Source: Limnomonas spitsbergensis
Taxonomy: Eukaryota > Chlorophyta > Chlorophyceae > Chlamydomonadales
NCBI GenBank assembly: GCA_037349105.1
Contig: JAYJMM010000114.1
Location: forward strand, 1,488,001-1,552,000
DNA length: 64,000 nucleotides
Reading direction: 5' to 3'
Position 1 is the stretch's first letter; each line of letters starts with the position of its first letter. The position numbers were made by a program, and so were the translations under genes. This document shows, in pieces, positions 46,270 through 57,801 of the stretch. The notes beneath the pieces are model-generated. The model did no database searches. It had not been told where the DNA came from and saw only the letters and a list, made by a program, of their open reading frames with translations.

Positions 46270-49200
46270 ATGGCTCTTGTCGGTGATGGCAAAATCCCGC
46301 CCGAGATAATGCGCCAGGCTGCGGCACAGACACTGGAGCTTACGCCCACAGAGTGCGCCCACGTAAGTTCGAAGGGATCTCCTCTAATCATTCGTGCAGC
46401 TCGAAACACCGCACTGGCCCCCTTTGTGTCTCCCACTCAGCATGCACTCTTGCCTCCCCACCCATCCTCCCCCTGTCGTGCCTCCTGATCGCCGCAACCG
46501 CTCCTGCATCGACTTGTACGCACAGGTCCATGCGCTGCTCAAGAGCTGCATCGATAAGCTGGCCTTGGTTGGAGTCATTACCGTCGACCCGAAAGTACAG
46601 GCGCAGGAGCTGACTCAGAGCGTTGGGGAGGAGATCACGCGCATGATCGCGAACCAGAAGGACCTGGAGCGAAGGTTTGAGGAGCTGGTATCAGCGCAAC
46701 ACATCCTTCGGACGCTGCCCAACAAGGCAAAGCTGCGGGACAACCAGGCAAGGGTTTGGTCCGGGGCTAGCGGGTGGGCATTCAGTCTGTGTGTGTGCGC
46801 GTGTGTGTGTGAACCGTCAGCAGACAGCGAACCAATAGAAGGAAGGGCCTGTGAATCTGTGCTCGCTGCCATAAACAGCATGCAATGCATGCTTGTCTAG
46901 CTGCATGCGCTTGCCTGGGGCCCCTCACCGGCCTCACGCCTGGCTGCATGCCACCCGGTAGGAACATATTGAGGTGCTTGGTCCACAGAAATCGACGCTC
47001 AACACAGACACTATTTATTAGACGACTGACATACCGTATGAAAAAAACCGGTAATGCTTCTGGCTCTTTTTCACTCACGCCCTGGGCACGACTCGCGCCA
47101 AGCCGCATGCAACCCCATGCAGTGGTAACTGGGTCGGGAAAGCGGGGCAAGCGATGCTGCTGTTCAGTATGGAATTCTGCTTGTATATACAATATAATTC
47201 GGTTGGCTCTTGTTTCCTCACACCCTGGGCACCACTCGCGCCTGGCCGCATGCCAACCCGTGGGAACTGCCGATGGCGGCAGCCACCACTGTGATTTTTT
47301 TAGTGTGGCCACCACTATGTTTCTTTTAGTGCGTGCCAGACCACCCAAAGGTGGACAGCCCCCCGCCAAACCTCGACTGGCCTACAGACGGTAGTCAGAC
47401 TAAAAATGACGCACTGTTTGGGGGTCCGCCATGCACATGACGAAAAAGCAGCACTTATAAGGAGTGGATCTGGTATACATCTTCATGGTGTCTATCTGCA
47501 TGGCAAGTGATGCGCAACCAGCCGAGCTGATAGATCCGTGTTGGTTGGTCTGAAAACAGTTTTGGTATGGTGTACGCGTTTTAGGTGTACCGCAGTACTG
47601 CATGAGGGTGTGTTCACGTGAAAGCTCCCATCAGCTGATGGAGGCGAAGGGTTGATGTAATCTGGCATGTGCAAGTCACGCCAGTCATCACGATTGGCAT
47701 CATATGTAGTCGCCCTGTGTGTAGAAAGGTACCAGACGGTAGCCCGCTTTAGAGAATCAGCGATACCAAAAAAGCCAAATAAACCTTTAAGTACTCCAAC
47801 CTCTATTATACGCTCTTACTTCTGTAGATGGAATTTCTTAAAGCATAATTACAAATAAAAATAAGACTGCTAATGCTCCTACATGAACTAAAATGTTAAT
47901 AAGTGCCATAAATTTAAACCCGAGAGAAAGTGATATAACGGAACTGTTAATAAACAGTAATACTGCAAACATTAGTGCCATAAATGGACTACGGGTCCAG
48001 CTAACAGCTATAGATAATAAAGCATTGTGAAAAATACAAGATAGTAAAAATAAAGTGGATCAAACAGCGCAAGGGCTCGTCAACTTATGGGAGCCATGGG
48101 CGTTCACTCTTACAGTGCATGGACTTGGACAGGGACAGGACAGGGGCATGGGCAGGGACAGGGACAGGGCCACAGGGGCACCACCACTAATGTAGTTATG
48201 TTCAGAACCCCGCTGCATGCACATGGGCCACGTAACGTGTACCTGAGGCACCCCGCTCCCTGCGAGGCTGTGAAATGAAGAAAACTGAGCTTTGCGGGGC
48301 GTGAGAATGAAAGAAATAGTGTGTCATGGGCCGAGGCGGCGTCCTCACCGTTCTTTGAGAGGATGCGAGAAGCAATGCTGGGGCTGGGGCCTTGAATTTA
48401 GGGTGCATTGAAGTGCTGGGGGTCTATGCGGCAGCACCACAGCTTTGTTTGTTTCAGAACGCACCAGATTACCTCAAGCAGGCCAATGGGCGGCCACCAC
48501 TGGTTCGATGGAGACCAAGCCTTTCCCGAACTCTAGTCGGTGGCCCAAGCAGCAGGGTATGCCGCACCAGGCCCCCACGGCCGTAAGCCGTGATGTAGCT
48601 GAATGGCACTTGAAGGGCTTGAAGACGCACTGACTGCATGTCATATCTTGAGCTCCCGGAAATGAGCCTGGAGCCCCAGTGTGTCCCCAAAACACCGTGC
48701 TGAGGTGCCGCCTTTTGTCCCTCTCCGACTGCGCCGACCTGCGTTGAGAGGCAAGCAATGCAGGGAGCGCACAATTGCATGGTTGGGGCTTGAACCCTCT
48801 ACCCATAGCTCCCGAGCTCTAAACACGGCATCCGGCTGGTCAAGGAAAGTAAGAATTCTGCAGTTGTAATTTGTTTGCATCGTTGGGTGGCAGCCAAATT
48901 CAGCAAAAATTTAGCACTTTCTAAATTCTTATCTGAAATCACATTGAATGGCATGTGTATGTGTGTGTGTGTGCAGGCTGAGTTGCAGCAGGTGGCTGAG
49001 GCGCTGCGACAAAGCACCAAGCAGCTGTGCCGCAACCTCAAGGACAACCCGAACGTCGCGGAGAACATGGCCAAGGTGGCTTCGGAGCGACAGAGCCTGC
49101 AGCTGCTCATCTCCAACACGCTGAACGAGCTGGACGTGTTCAAAAAGGTGCAGCCGGTGATGGAGAGTGTCATGGCTCAGGAGGCCGCCGAGGTTCAAAT

Positions 49201-52200
49201 GAAGCAGACGATCGAGCACGAGCGGACGACGACGGCGGCGGTGCGGCAGCTGCGGAATGATTTGAAGGACGAGAAGATCGACCATGAGGAGAAGGTGCGT
49301 GCGTGTGTGTGGGGGGGGGTATTGTGTTGGAGGGGGAGGGAGGAGGCCAGGAGGGGTATGGTGTTGGGGGGGAGGGAGGTGGCCAGGACGGGGGTACGTG
49401 TGTGTGGGGGGTGGGGGGGGTATTGTGTTGGGGGGGGAGGGGCAGGAGTGGGGTACATGTGGGGGCCTGGGGGGGTATTGTGTGTGTGTCTGAAGGGGGG
49501 ACGTGTGTTTGGGGAGGTTATTGTGTTCGGGGGGGGGAGGAGGCCAGGAGGGGGGTGCGTGTGTGTGGGGGGGTAGTGTGCTGGGAGGGGGAGGGAGGAG
49601 GCCAGGAGGGGGGTACGTGTCACGTGTGTGTGTGGGCGGGGGGGGTATTGTGTTGGGGGGGGGGAGGAGGCCAGGAGGGGGGTGCGTGTGTGGGGGGGTA
49701 GTGCGTTGGGGGGGAGGTCAGGAGGGGGTACATGTGGGGGGGTATTGTGTGTGTGTTTGGGGGGTACGCGTAGGGGGGTACGTGTGTATGGGGGCAGTAC
49801 GTGTGTGCGTGTGCGAGAGGGGGTAGCTCGGGAGGAAGTGAGGTTCAATATGATAAAAGTGCACAGAAGATGCAGAGTGGTGCCCGTGTAACTGACGTTT
49901 GTTAGGGGTGTGCAATAGATGGCATAAATGAAGGAATGAAGTATTACGGAGGGTGTGCGATGATGATGCCGGGCGGAATCGGGCGTTGCGTGGGAAATTA
50001 AGTATTGACACGTTTCCTTGCGGGGCTTTATTCTGGTTCACCAATACAATTGCCTGCGAGGTAATGAACAACTACGTTTTTCCGGGTGGTGCAGGAAGGC
50101 GCGCTGCACATAGCGTATTTAAATAATGAATTATTGCAAAAATACCAGTTGCGGCTGCCGGTGCTGGTACCGGTATGGTTTTTAGTGAAATAAAAGTGAC
50201 TGTTTTTCAGCAGTATTTCAGTGCGTGCCATACCATTTTGAGAGGACCACCAGGTGGCCACCGCTGGGCCAAACCTCCACCACCTCGCGGCAAGTGGCTC
50301 AGGCAATAGAGCTTGCTGCACCCGGACCTCCTGGCTGTATGCCAGGATTTAGATGAAATGTTGCTGAACTGCCTTAACATACCTAGTGCTTTCCAGAGGC
50401 TGGAAATCCAAGACAGCTAAATGTATGTGAATGTGGAAGTGGAGGTGTGCTTGGAAGTGCCGTCCCTGTTGCCGCCTGCCCTCTTGTGCGCTCAGCTGTG
50501 TTAACCTTGTTCCGAGCTCGCCCACCGGTGCGTATAGATGCGGGAAAAGAAGAAGATGGTTGTGGCGCTCAAGGAGCAGCTCAAGGAAATGAAGATGACG
50601 AGTGCGGTGGACATCAGGTGGGCAGCAGCAGATGCCTGGGGGGTGCAGATGCCTGGGGGGTGCAACACGTGCTGACGGCACCTCCCAGGCAGAAGATGCC
50701 TGGGGGTCGCAACACGTGCTGATGGCACCTGTGTCAGAGCAGCTGAGGCGCTGCTGTGGCGTTTCAGTGCGCCCGAGGCAGCGCCCATTTCATCTGGAAA
50801 TCAGTCAACAAGACAAACCTTGAAACCGTCCCCATTGATTGTAGGGGGTGATGCTGCCTGGGCGATAGCCCGCAGGCTATGAGGCAATAGCCTGCAGGCT
50901 ATGAGTGTTTGGGGCGATAGCCTGCAGCAGCCCCATTGGCACTGAGTCCTGATTCCAATGAGTAATCAGTGCCAATGTAAGTGCATCATGCCGTTCTGCC
51001 TGCGGCTCCGCGGCCTCTGAAGATTGCCACTGGCAAGCTCGTTCTGTGTAGCGTCGACTTAGAAGCCTCCAGTTTAACGTGGATAGCTGCCGGCGCCCTC
51101 TGGCATAATCAGATAATAGAGGGGGGAAGGGAGGGGTGGGTGGGGGAATGGAGCCTTGGTTGTAGATTGTTTTAGTGTCCAGGTTCAGTGGCCAGTGGCC
51201 AATCTAGGACAGTGTCCAGGTTCTGGTCAGTCAAGCGCAGTTTGTGCCCCGATGCTGAATGCCGCGTTCCCTTTTGCACGCACAGTCAAACACCAGGGAT
51301 CATTCTAGTGACATTTAGAACTACCTGTTGTTTACTAAAAGTAGCGAGTTCTTGCTGAAGAGATGGCCGCAGGCGACAAAAGATTCCAATTCTTATCGAT
51401 TTCGTCATTTTTGTTAGCGAGCGACCGACCCTCGGCTTTGCCGAATTGATTGTTTGGTTACCGCTTTTGTTACGGCTCATAACCAGTAACCACTAGAACA
51501 TTTCTCTGAGATGCACACACACGCACACACACTCTCTCTCACACACACACACACTATCACACACACACACACACTCACACACACACACACACTCTCTCTC
51601 GTGCACGCGCGTGCGCTCGCACACACACACACTCTTTCTCACAGACGCACACGCACGCATACACTCACACACACTCACACACACTCGTACACGCACTCTC
51701 ACACACAGACACTCACACTCTCTCACACACACACAACTACAGGTACCAAGACAAAGGCAGCACTGCCAAGAACGAGCATCTCAGCCGGCTAGAGATGACA
51801 CAGCTGGAGGACTTGCGCAAGGAGCTAGTGTTGGTGCGTACTGTCCCCGATCCTCAGCAAACAGCGAAATCGTGATTTCATCCTCAGGCAGGCGTTTCCC
51901 CTGGGTGTGCCTCTTGTCAACCCTGGGTGATGAGCTACGGCCCCTGATCAGGCCGGAACCCTGTGTGTCTAGACATTGGGGATGCTCTCTGACAGCACTC
52001 AGGAGCGCTCCGTTTCCCCCTTAAAAGCATACCTCCATACTGCTCAATGCTCATCTACAGCACCTCCCAGGGAATATGTAAAGGTGACACATCCTCAGTC
52101 CTCCTGTCAACAGCTTGCAGAGTGAAGTAGATGAAAACTTCGTTTTTTATGACTGAATGGTATCCTTTTTTATTTTCCATCAAACTTGTGTTATCAGGTA

Positions 52201-54038
52201 TCTTGTTAATTTGAAACCTTCTATCTCTTTGGGGCCCTCAACCTCCTGGTACAGGTGTGGCTGGCATTTGCAGGGGGGCCCTCAGACTCGTCATCATGAC
52301 CAGGAACTGCTGGCCCCTGCTGGCCTCACTCCCCCTCCCCCCTTCTTTGCCCCTATCGTGATACTCACCAGCCCGTGTCATTGAGATGCAAAAGGAAGCA
52401 GCAGCCGTTTCTCAATCCCCTTCCACACCTCTCAGCCCAACCCACGTCTCACTCTCACCACCACACACCTACCTGCATGACACTGGACACTGGACCACAC
52501 ACTGACACCCACCCACACTCATAACACTCACATATATCACTGTCCCACCTATGTCAAAGGTTGAGAACTTGAGTTGCAGATTCAATTCAAGACCAGCATG
52601 GAAGAGGACGCAACAAGGGTATCGTGCCACGTCACACTGGCATCCCCACCCACCCACCCACCTCACACTCGCATCGCCACCCACCCACCTCACACTCGTA
52701 TCTACACCCACCCACCTATGGCACAGGTCCAGCAGCAGATCGAGATTGAGACCAACGTGAATGAGGCCACCGCCGAGTTTCTGCGCCACCTGTCGACCAA
52801 GCTGCAGGAGCAGAGTATCAACTGGGGCTCGCGGCGGGATGACGACCTGGCAGGCAAGGAGGCTGACCTGGAGCAGCTCAGGGCCAATCACGCGCGGGAC
52901 ACGCTGCGGCTCAGAGACATGGAGGAGAGGCACGGGCAGGAGCTGGGGCTCACGCAGGTGTGGAGGGTTTAGGGTTACGGGACACGGGTTTAACCATGTG
53001 TAGGACAGGCAGGAAAAAAAAGGCATCCGAACAAAGGCGACCCCCCCACGGGTGGCCACACTTGGAAGTGGCTGGGGATGGAGCAGGTTGGTGGGTCTCT
53101 CAACCACTGCCAAGGGCTGTTCGTTCATATACTGGATACCTTTAATTGGTGGGGTTTACCGATATGGCCTCACTTCACAGGCATATAGCATTAATGGCGC
53201 GTATACTGGAAGACAGGTTTATACTGTAACAGCTCGCGCTCACACAGGCGCGTTGAAGCTGGGTTTGGCCGGAGCAGGGTGCAGAGCGCCTTGTTGTTGG
53301 AGGAATTGGTTTGAGTTGGGTGGTCAAGTTGGACTGTTGGAGTTGATTAGGGTGTTTCTTTGGCCCCTGATGACGTGTCGTCGTGTCCCCTCCCTGTTTT
53401 GTGGAAGACTCCTCTGCTGGTCCCTCCAGCGGGGGCCTAGTGGAATGCAATGCCTGAGCAGCTGGTGGCGCAGGAGGACGCGTACATTCAAAACTTAAAC
53501 TAAACAAAAAGTTCCCCTTCGCCAGCTCGCGGTTACAGAGGCATGTCCGAGCCTTACTTAAAGTAACCCGCACATATCTAGACACGTACGCTCTGCTTCT
53601 TTCTGCTCCTCAAGAGCACTAGGTTTAGGGGTAAGGGGTTCAGGGTTCAACCCTTAACTCTCTGCTTATTTCCTTCCCTCAGCAGCGCTAGTTTTAGGGG
53701 GTAGGGGGCAGGGTTTAGGGTTCAACCTTTAACCCTCAGCTTATTTCTTTCCCTCAGCAGCGCTAGTTTTAGGTTTTAGGGGGTAGGGTTTGATGTTTAA
53801 CCCTGTAAAACCCTCTTCAACCCCAAACCCTCTGCTGCTTTCTGTTCCTCAGGAGCGTGAGCAGAAGGGCTCGGACGAGCAGGACCGCCTGGAGATGGAG
53901 GGCAAGCGACTGACGATGATGAAGGCAGCTGCAGTGATCATCCAGGCGGCGTGGCGAGGCTTTGCGCTGCGAAAGGCGCTCAAGGGCGGGAAGGGTAAGG
54001 GGAAAGGCGCGGCGAAGGGCGGGAAGAAGAAGAAGTAG
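46270..54038 (+). CDS. DRC9: DRC9/IQCG, nexin-dynein regulatory complex subunit 9
   Basis: Eight exons join in phase to 419 residues: 46270-46362, 46526-46747, 48977-49294, 50538-50617, 51743-51833, 52580-52618, 52727-52957, 53853-54038. The product is almost wholly charged coiled coil (ITRMIANQKDLERRFEEL, LQQVAEALRQSTKQLCRNLK, SERQSLQLLISNTLNELDVF, DLKDEKIDHEEKMREKKK, EFLRHLSTKLQEQSINWGSR). It ends with a perfect IQ motif IIQAAWRGFALRKAL (I388-Q389, R393-G394, R398) and a Gly/Lys tail. Layout and length match IQ-domain protein G, a subunit of the axonemal dynein regulator that contributes to doublet linking and motility and binds calmodulin through the IQ motif. Intron 2 uses a GC donor (AACCAG/gcaagg) and contains an antisense mitochondrial fragment. 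Introns 3 and 7 contain repeated splice junctions. Confidence 0.88.
46990..47400 (+). repeat. Partial family C sequence and local duplication in DRC9 intron 2
   Basis: CTCAC-CCCTGGGC-CGACTCGCGCC-GCCGCATGC is duplicated near 47085 and 47220. 47325-47395 carries family C landmarks (GTGCGTGCCAGACCACCC, GGTGGACAG, CCAAACCTCGACTGGCC). Confidence 0.55.
47842..48059 (-). pseudogene. nad6: Nuclear mitochondrial DNA fragment of nad6
   Basis: The minus strand reads STLFLLSCIFHNALLSIAVS, then RSPFMALMFAVLLFINSSV, then FKFMALINILVHVGALAVLF, then LFVIML and TAA. The [YH]VGA[IL]AVLFLFV[VI]M signature and the preceding P-x-x-[SA]-L-x-x-[VL]-L segment identify NADH dehydrogenase subunit 6. The continuation after TAA (EIPSTEV) also looks mitochondrial, so the stop may be acquired. 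Strong A/T codon bias contrasts with the flanks. The fragment lacks both ends and lies antisense inside DRC9 intron 2. Confidence 0.9.
48465..48615 (+). repeat. Dispersed repeat family C, copy in DRC9 intron 2
   Basis: Contains CCACCACTGGTTCGATGGAG, CAAGCAGCAGGGTATGCCGC and GTGATGTAGCTGAATGG. GGTTCGATGGA resembles a pol III B box, but other copies lack it. Confidence 0.75.
49295..49830 (+). repeat. G-rich tandem array of copies of the DRC9 exon 3 donor
   Basis: The real junction GAGGAGAAG/gtgcgtgcgtgtgtgtgg is followed by a G7-9, TATTGTGTTGG, and then units GAGGCCAGGAGGGGGGTGCG plus TGTGTGTGG, about ten degenerate copies of 45-70 bp. Runs of seven to ten G make it a strong quadruplex candidate on the transcript strand. 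Confidence 0.88.
50215..50345 (+). repeat. Dispersed repeat family C, copy in DRC9 intron 3
   Basis: Contains CAGTGCGTGCCATACCA, GGTGGCCACCGCTGGGCC and GCTTGCTGCACCCGGACC. Confidence 0.7.
51514..51740. repeat. CA/CACTCT microsatellite before DRC9 exon 5
   Basis: A pyrimidine-purine run of (CA)n, CTCTCT and CACTCA ends in CACACAACTACAG, the acceptor of exon 5 (51743). A (TG)n run plays the same positional role before exon 3 (48956-48976). Confidence 0.93.
52625..52725 (+). repeat. ~30-bp repeat before the DRC9 exon 7 acceptor
   Basis: CCACCCACCCACCTCACACTCG occurs twice, and a third copy CCACCCACCTATGGCACAG is the working acceptor (52726/52727). Confidence 0.8.
53590..53852 (+). repeat. Tandem copies of the DRC9 exon 8 acceptor
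   Basis: The working CTCTGCTGCTTTCTGTTCCTCAG/GAGCGTGAG is preceded by three copies: TCTGCTTCTTTCTGCTCCTC/AAGAGCACTAG near 53595, TCTGCTTATTTCCTTCCCTCAG/CAGCGCTAG near 53665 and CAGCTTATTTCTTTCCCTCAG/CAGCGCTAG near 53740. They are separated by TTTAGGG-like filler. Confidence 0.92.
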
Positions 54039-54059
54039 AGGCCGGCTGTTCGTTTTTTT

Positions 54060-54195
54060 ATGCTTCAGCTGCAGGCCGGCTGCCTCAGGGGGGCCTGGTG
54101 CAGCGAGCCCTGGGTCCAGGCTTGGTCGAGCCATTGGCCGAGGGATGGCTGCCCGGTGGTGCCAAATCTGGTCTGGTGCGCACTCAAAGTGTTGG
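54060..54195 (-). repeat. Dispersed repeat family C, copy just after DRC9
   Basis: Begins 25 bp after the DRC9 stop: CTTCAGCTGCAGGCCGGC, GGTGCAGCGAGCCCTGGG, TGGTGCGCACTCAAAGTG. It probably contributes to the DRC9 3' UTR. Confidence 0.75.
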
Positions 54196-55639
54196 AGGGT
54201 TTGGGCTGCAGAGGCCCGACGGAGGGTTGCAGGAGGGGCAGGAAGTGAATGGGTGCCCTCTTAAACGGCGGGTCACTTCACTCCTTCGATTTTTTCTTCA
54301 GTATTTTTCAGTCAATAAGGGCACCAGCAGGTGCATGGGACTCAGGCTCGCAAGCAGACCTGGCTGTGGTTGCGTGCTCTAGATTGTAGCCACCGCCAGG
54401 TGCTCAACGCCGGTAGGTGGTCCATGCTGACAGGTGGTCTGTCCCGCTAGGATTGCTGCGCGCTGCAGTCAGGACGCACGCTGTCAGGGATGCATGCCTG
54501 CATTGGGTGTGTCTGACAGCCTGAAGGTTTTTAGTGCAAGCTCCCTTAACTACATAACTCAAGGACCAAGTCGTAGGATTATTTTAGATAGCGGATGAGA
54601 TAGCGCATTTGAGCCTGTAACATTTCATGACAGACAGCAGGGGTGATGTGAAATGAAACACAAGGGTGGTTATAGGTTTGAAATTAGCATGAAATCTCTT
54701 GATGGCATGCTATCTTGCTGTGGTCCCCCTGCTCCCCTCTGGTTGATCTGACGTGCACTAAAATGAACAATGATGGGCGTGATGTGTATCTGAGGGCGAT
54801 TCGGATGCAAGCTAAGCTCTAAGCGCGTCGGAGGTGCATGTCTATCATATGGGTACTGGGACCAGACTTCCTGAGACAGTGCACTACCACCCTTGACACG
54901 TTCAAATCAAGGCCGCTTTTTGTGAGAGCAAACTGAAAAGAGTATTCAAGGAGCAAAGGTTAGCTGGTCGAGTAGGCACTGATTGTTTGAGTCAAGGCTG
55001 TCACCTGTCCAGATCAGGGAGTCCAGATGGTCGATCCTTCAGGCATGACAAAGGAATCTTTAACGTTCTTGTCTCCCCAGGGGAGGCCAGAGGTTTAGGC
55101 AGCTTATACAGCTTGCATTCGTGAACATGACGGTCTGCAGTACCTTTTATGACTAGTCGCCCAGACTCCCTTCTGAAAATTGGTTAGTGCCTCACTCGAT
55201 ATATGCACCCTAGAAGATTTAGTGACATTGCTACGCATTTAGCCTCCTGGGCCATCTTAATATGTATCAGAATCTATTGTCTCTGCAGGTCAGCCGTAGG
55301 CAATTAACTGATCCGTAAACTAACTGTGCCTAACAAAACGACGGCATACTCCTGCACTCCATCCACGGGGAGCGCCAGGTGCCAAGCCATTATTGAAATT
55401 GTTTATTCCATTCTTTTATGTATTGTTGCGCTCATTAGGGAAATTGCGGGTAGCAGGTCGCGAACGCGAGGACATACTGTCTGTTACCGCCCACCTTGGG
55501 TGGCCTGTCTGGCTGGAACCCACTGGCTTGACTAAAACCGCTTGTGTGCCATGTCGGTTCCAAGAGGGGCGACAACCAGCTCAAGGGGACTGCGGGGTTC
55601 AAAGCACGAAGATGAAGGCGGCACAAGGAATTAATTACC
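54196..55639. other. No gene recognised
   Basis: Intergenic sequence without identifiable coding segments. Confidence 0.5.
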
Positions 55640-55770
55640 CACTTTTCCCCCTTTTTTTCCTGCCCCCTTGTGTTTGTTTCGTTCTTTACTCCCGACCCTT
55701 TAGTTTAGGGCCCACGCGGCCGACCATTGTTGAGCAGGGCCCAGAGGTGTAACGTCATTGACTTCGGAAA
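55640..55770 (+). repeat. Dispersed repeat family B, copy
   Basis: TTTTTTCCTGCCCCCTTGTG..GTTCTTTACTCCC tract, then GGGCCCACGCGGCCGA and GGGCCCAGAGGTGTAACGTC. 55800-55920 is similar to 34615-34720. Confidence 0.8.
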
Positions 55771-56587
55771 ACTCGAGCCCTGAACTGCTTCTTCAATAGG
55801 TTGGTCATGCGAGGGGGGGGGGGCAAAAAACAACCCATCCTCGGAAAGTATGGAGCTTGACGAGAGCTTTCCATATCTGGTCTTAAAATGCTTTTTGGCC
55901 CAACGGTGACTGAGGTACAGAGCCAAACAATGAGGATTTCGTAGACTTCACAAAAGCTTATTTTGCGAAAAGCATGTCAGCCCCAGAAAACTGCATAATA
56001 TGAAGATCTTACTGCATAGGGTAGGGCCAGGGCTTTCCAACGACTCCCTATGCATGGTCAACGGTCAACGTTAAGTACCCGGTCAACGCATGTCAAACTA
56101 GGAGGGGGGGGGGACCAAGGCCCTAACAAAAACGTTTGCCTTTTTTCTTGAAGCCGAGATACCCTCTTAAAAGTCCTTAGGTGCAACACCCAAGTCAAAC
56201 GGATGAGTTTTGGAGAATTAGGGGGGATGGGGTCCATATTTTTTTTCTGCCCCCCCCTCAGGTCATGTGATAGAAACATACCAAACGAATTCCACCCATG
56301 CCTGCCCGGTAAAACTCTGAAAGTCCATGGCGCCGTCTGGAGGGTCTGCTCAGTGCTCACCCTCACCCCAAGCTTCTCCCTGATGGAGTGGGGCACTAGA
56401 AGCAAGCATGTAGCACATCTTGCACATGCTCGCCGTCTTTCCCTGTCCAACATTGCAGTCAACACGCTGCTGACTGTTGCTCCGTCTCCTACTCTCCAAG
56501 TGTCGGCTGTGCTGACCGCGCTGAGTTAAGGACGTCAAGAGGCAGTGCAAGTTATAATGGGTGCTCACTCATGCCAACCCTTTAGCC
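55771..56587. other. No gene recognised
   Basis: A minus-strand frame at 56058-56465 is long but matches nothing I know. Confidence 0.4.
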
Positions 56588-56655
56588 AACCCTTTAGTAA
56601 GGCGCCCATGCGGCCGAGCTTTCTTGAGCAGGGCCCAGAGGTGTAACGTCATTGA
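56588..56655 (+). repeat. Dispersed repeat family B, short copy
   Basis: GGCGCCCATGCGGCCGAGC, then GGGCCCAGAGGTGTAACGTC. A further fragment lies at 57733-57778. Confidence 0.8.
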
Positions 56656-57059
56656 CTCTACCAACTGCTGGAGTGATATTTGAAAGGGGTACGGACCACC
56701 GCCATCTTCGACGTCAGGTAGGGACGTAAAACGAGTTTTGAGGGCCATTCATAGGCACAGGCTCGTATGAGTTTCCTCACAATCGCGGCCCGCAGCAGCT
56801 CAGACAATCTGTCTTTCGTGTAAGGATGCCTTATCCAAGTTTTTCTTGAACTAGCTGATTTATACACGCAGTTCACACTTTTTAAACACTTTTCTCACTT
56901 CAGGTACGCGTCACACAGATTCCCACCCAGTTCACACATTTTAAAACACTCAAACTCACTGAAGTTTCGCTCACGCATCACACAGTTTTTACACTGACTT
57001 CAAAATTTCACTTCAACTGTATTTCTTCCTTCTTAATATTCCTAGGAGGCGTCCAAACG

Positions 57060-57285
57060 GACTTTTGTGCACCCACGTCATGTTTATTGGCTGGGGCTAA
57101 TCTTCTGCACTATGGGGTTCATTCCCACGCCACTGCTCGGTGGTTGTGTGTTGGTTGCTTGCTCAGGGGGGTCATTGGTTTTCGCTCACCATTCTAGCGT
57201 ATTTAGTGCCTGTACCTGTTTACGGGCACAATTCCCATGCATCAAATGTGATGCCCCGTTGAACTGTAAAACTTCACAGCTCTTA
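57060..57285 (+). repeat. Dispersed repeat family A, copy 3
   Basis: TGCACCCACGTCATGTTT, GGGGCTAATCTTCTGCACT, TTCATTCCCACGCCACTG, CCTGTACCTGTTTACGGGCA. Preceded by tandem TTTTAAACACTTTTCTCACTTC-like sequence (56880-57000). Confidence 0.87.
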
Positions 57286-57801
57286 CCGGCAATACGTCAC
57301 AACCGGTTGCAGCGGGACCGCTGTTGGCCTGAGTGAAGGATGCAACACCTCAGGGCCCAGTTCGAAAGGCTTAGCCCAACTTCCTGATTGGTAGCGGAGA
57401 AAACTGGAGAAAGAATGTGTACCGAGGGTTCACGAGGGTTGTCTCCTCCCGCCCTCTTAACGGCCTCTTAACTACCTCTGAGCCTCTGAATCCTGGAGAC
57501 GTGAGAGCAAAAAACAACGGTCCACAGCGGCCCATGCATCGATCTCAGTTTACAACATTTATGGAGCTGCATACCGTTTGCGCTGATTAAATAGGAACAA
57601 GGGAAGTGGCCCAGGGCAGGACCTCGTTAAGTGTGATGACGGGAGGCACCGCAAGACAGCGCAGCACTTGCGCGGCACAGAGATGTGGTGCCCATGGAGG
57701 GGTGAGGCAAGCAAGCTTAGAACGGTGCATACCCAGGCAAGCTTTGAGTGGGCCCAGAGGTGTAACGTTATTGACCCAGGCAAGCAAGCGTGAGAGCTCG
57801 C

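Noticed and set aside
48490..48520. tRNA-derived SINE with a pol III B box
   Set aside because: GGTTCGATGGA in one family C copy resembles a B box, but other copies differ there and no A box is seen at the right distance.
49195..49848. 217-codon minus-strand Pro/Thr-rich frame
   Set aside because: Complement of the G-rich intronic array in DRC9.
56058..56465. 135-codon minus-strand frame
   Set aside because: No motif recognised; the flanks are dispersed repeats.
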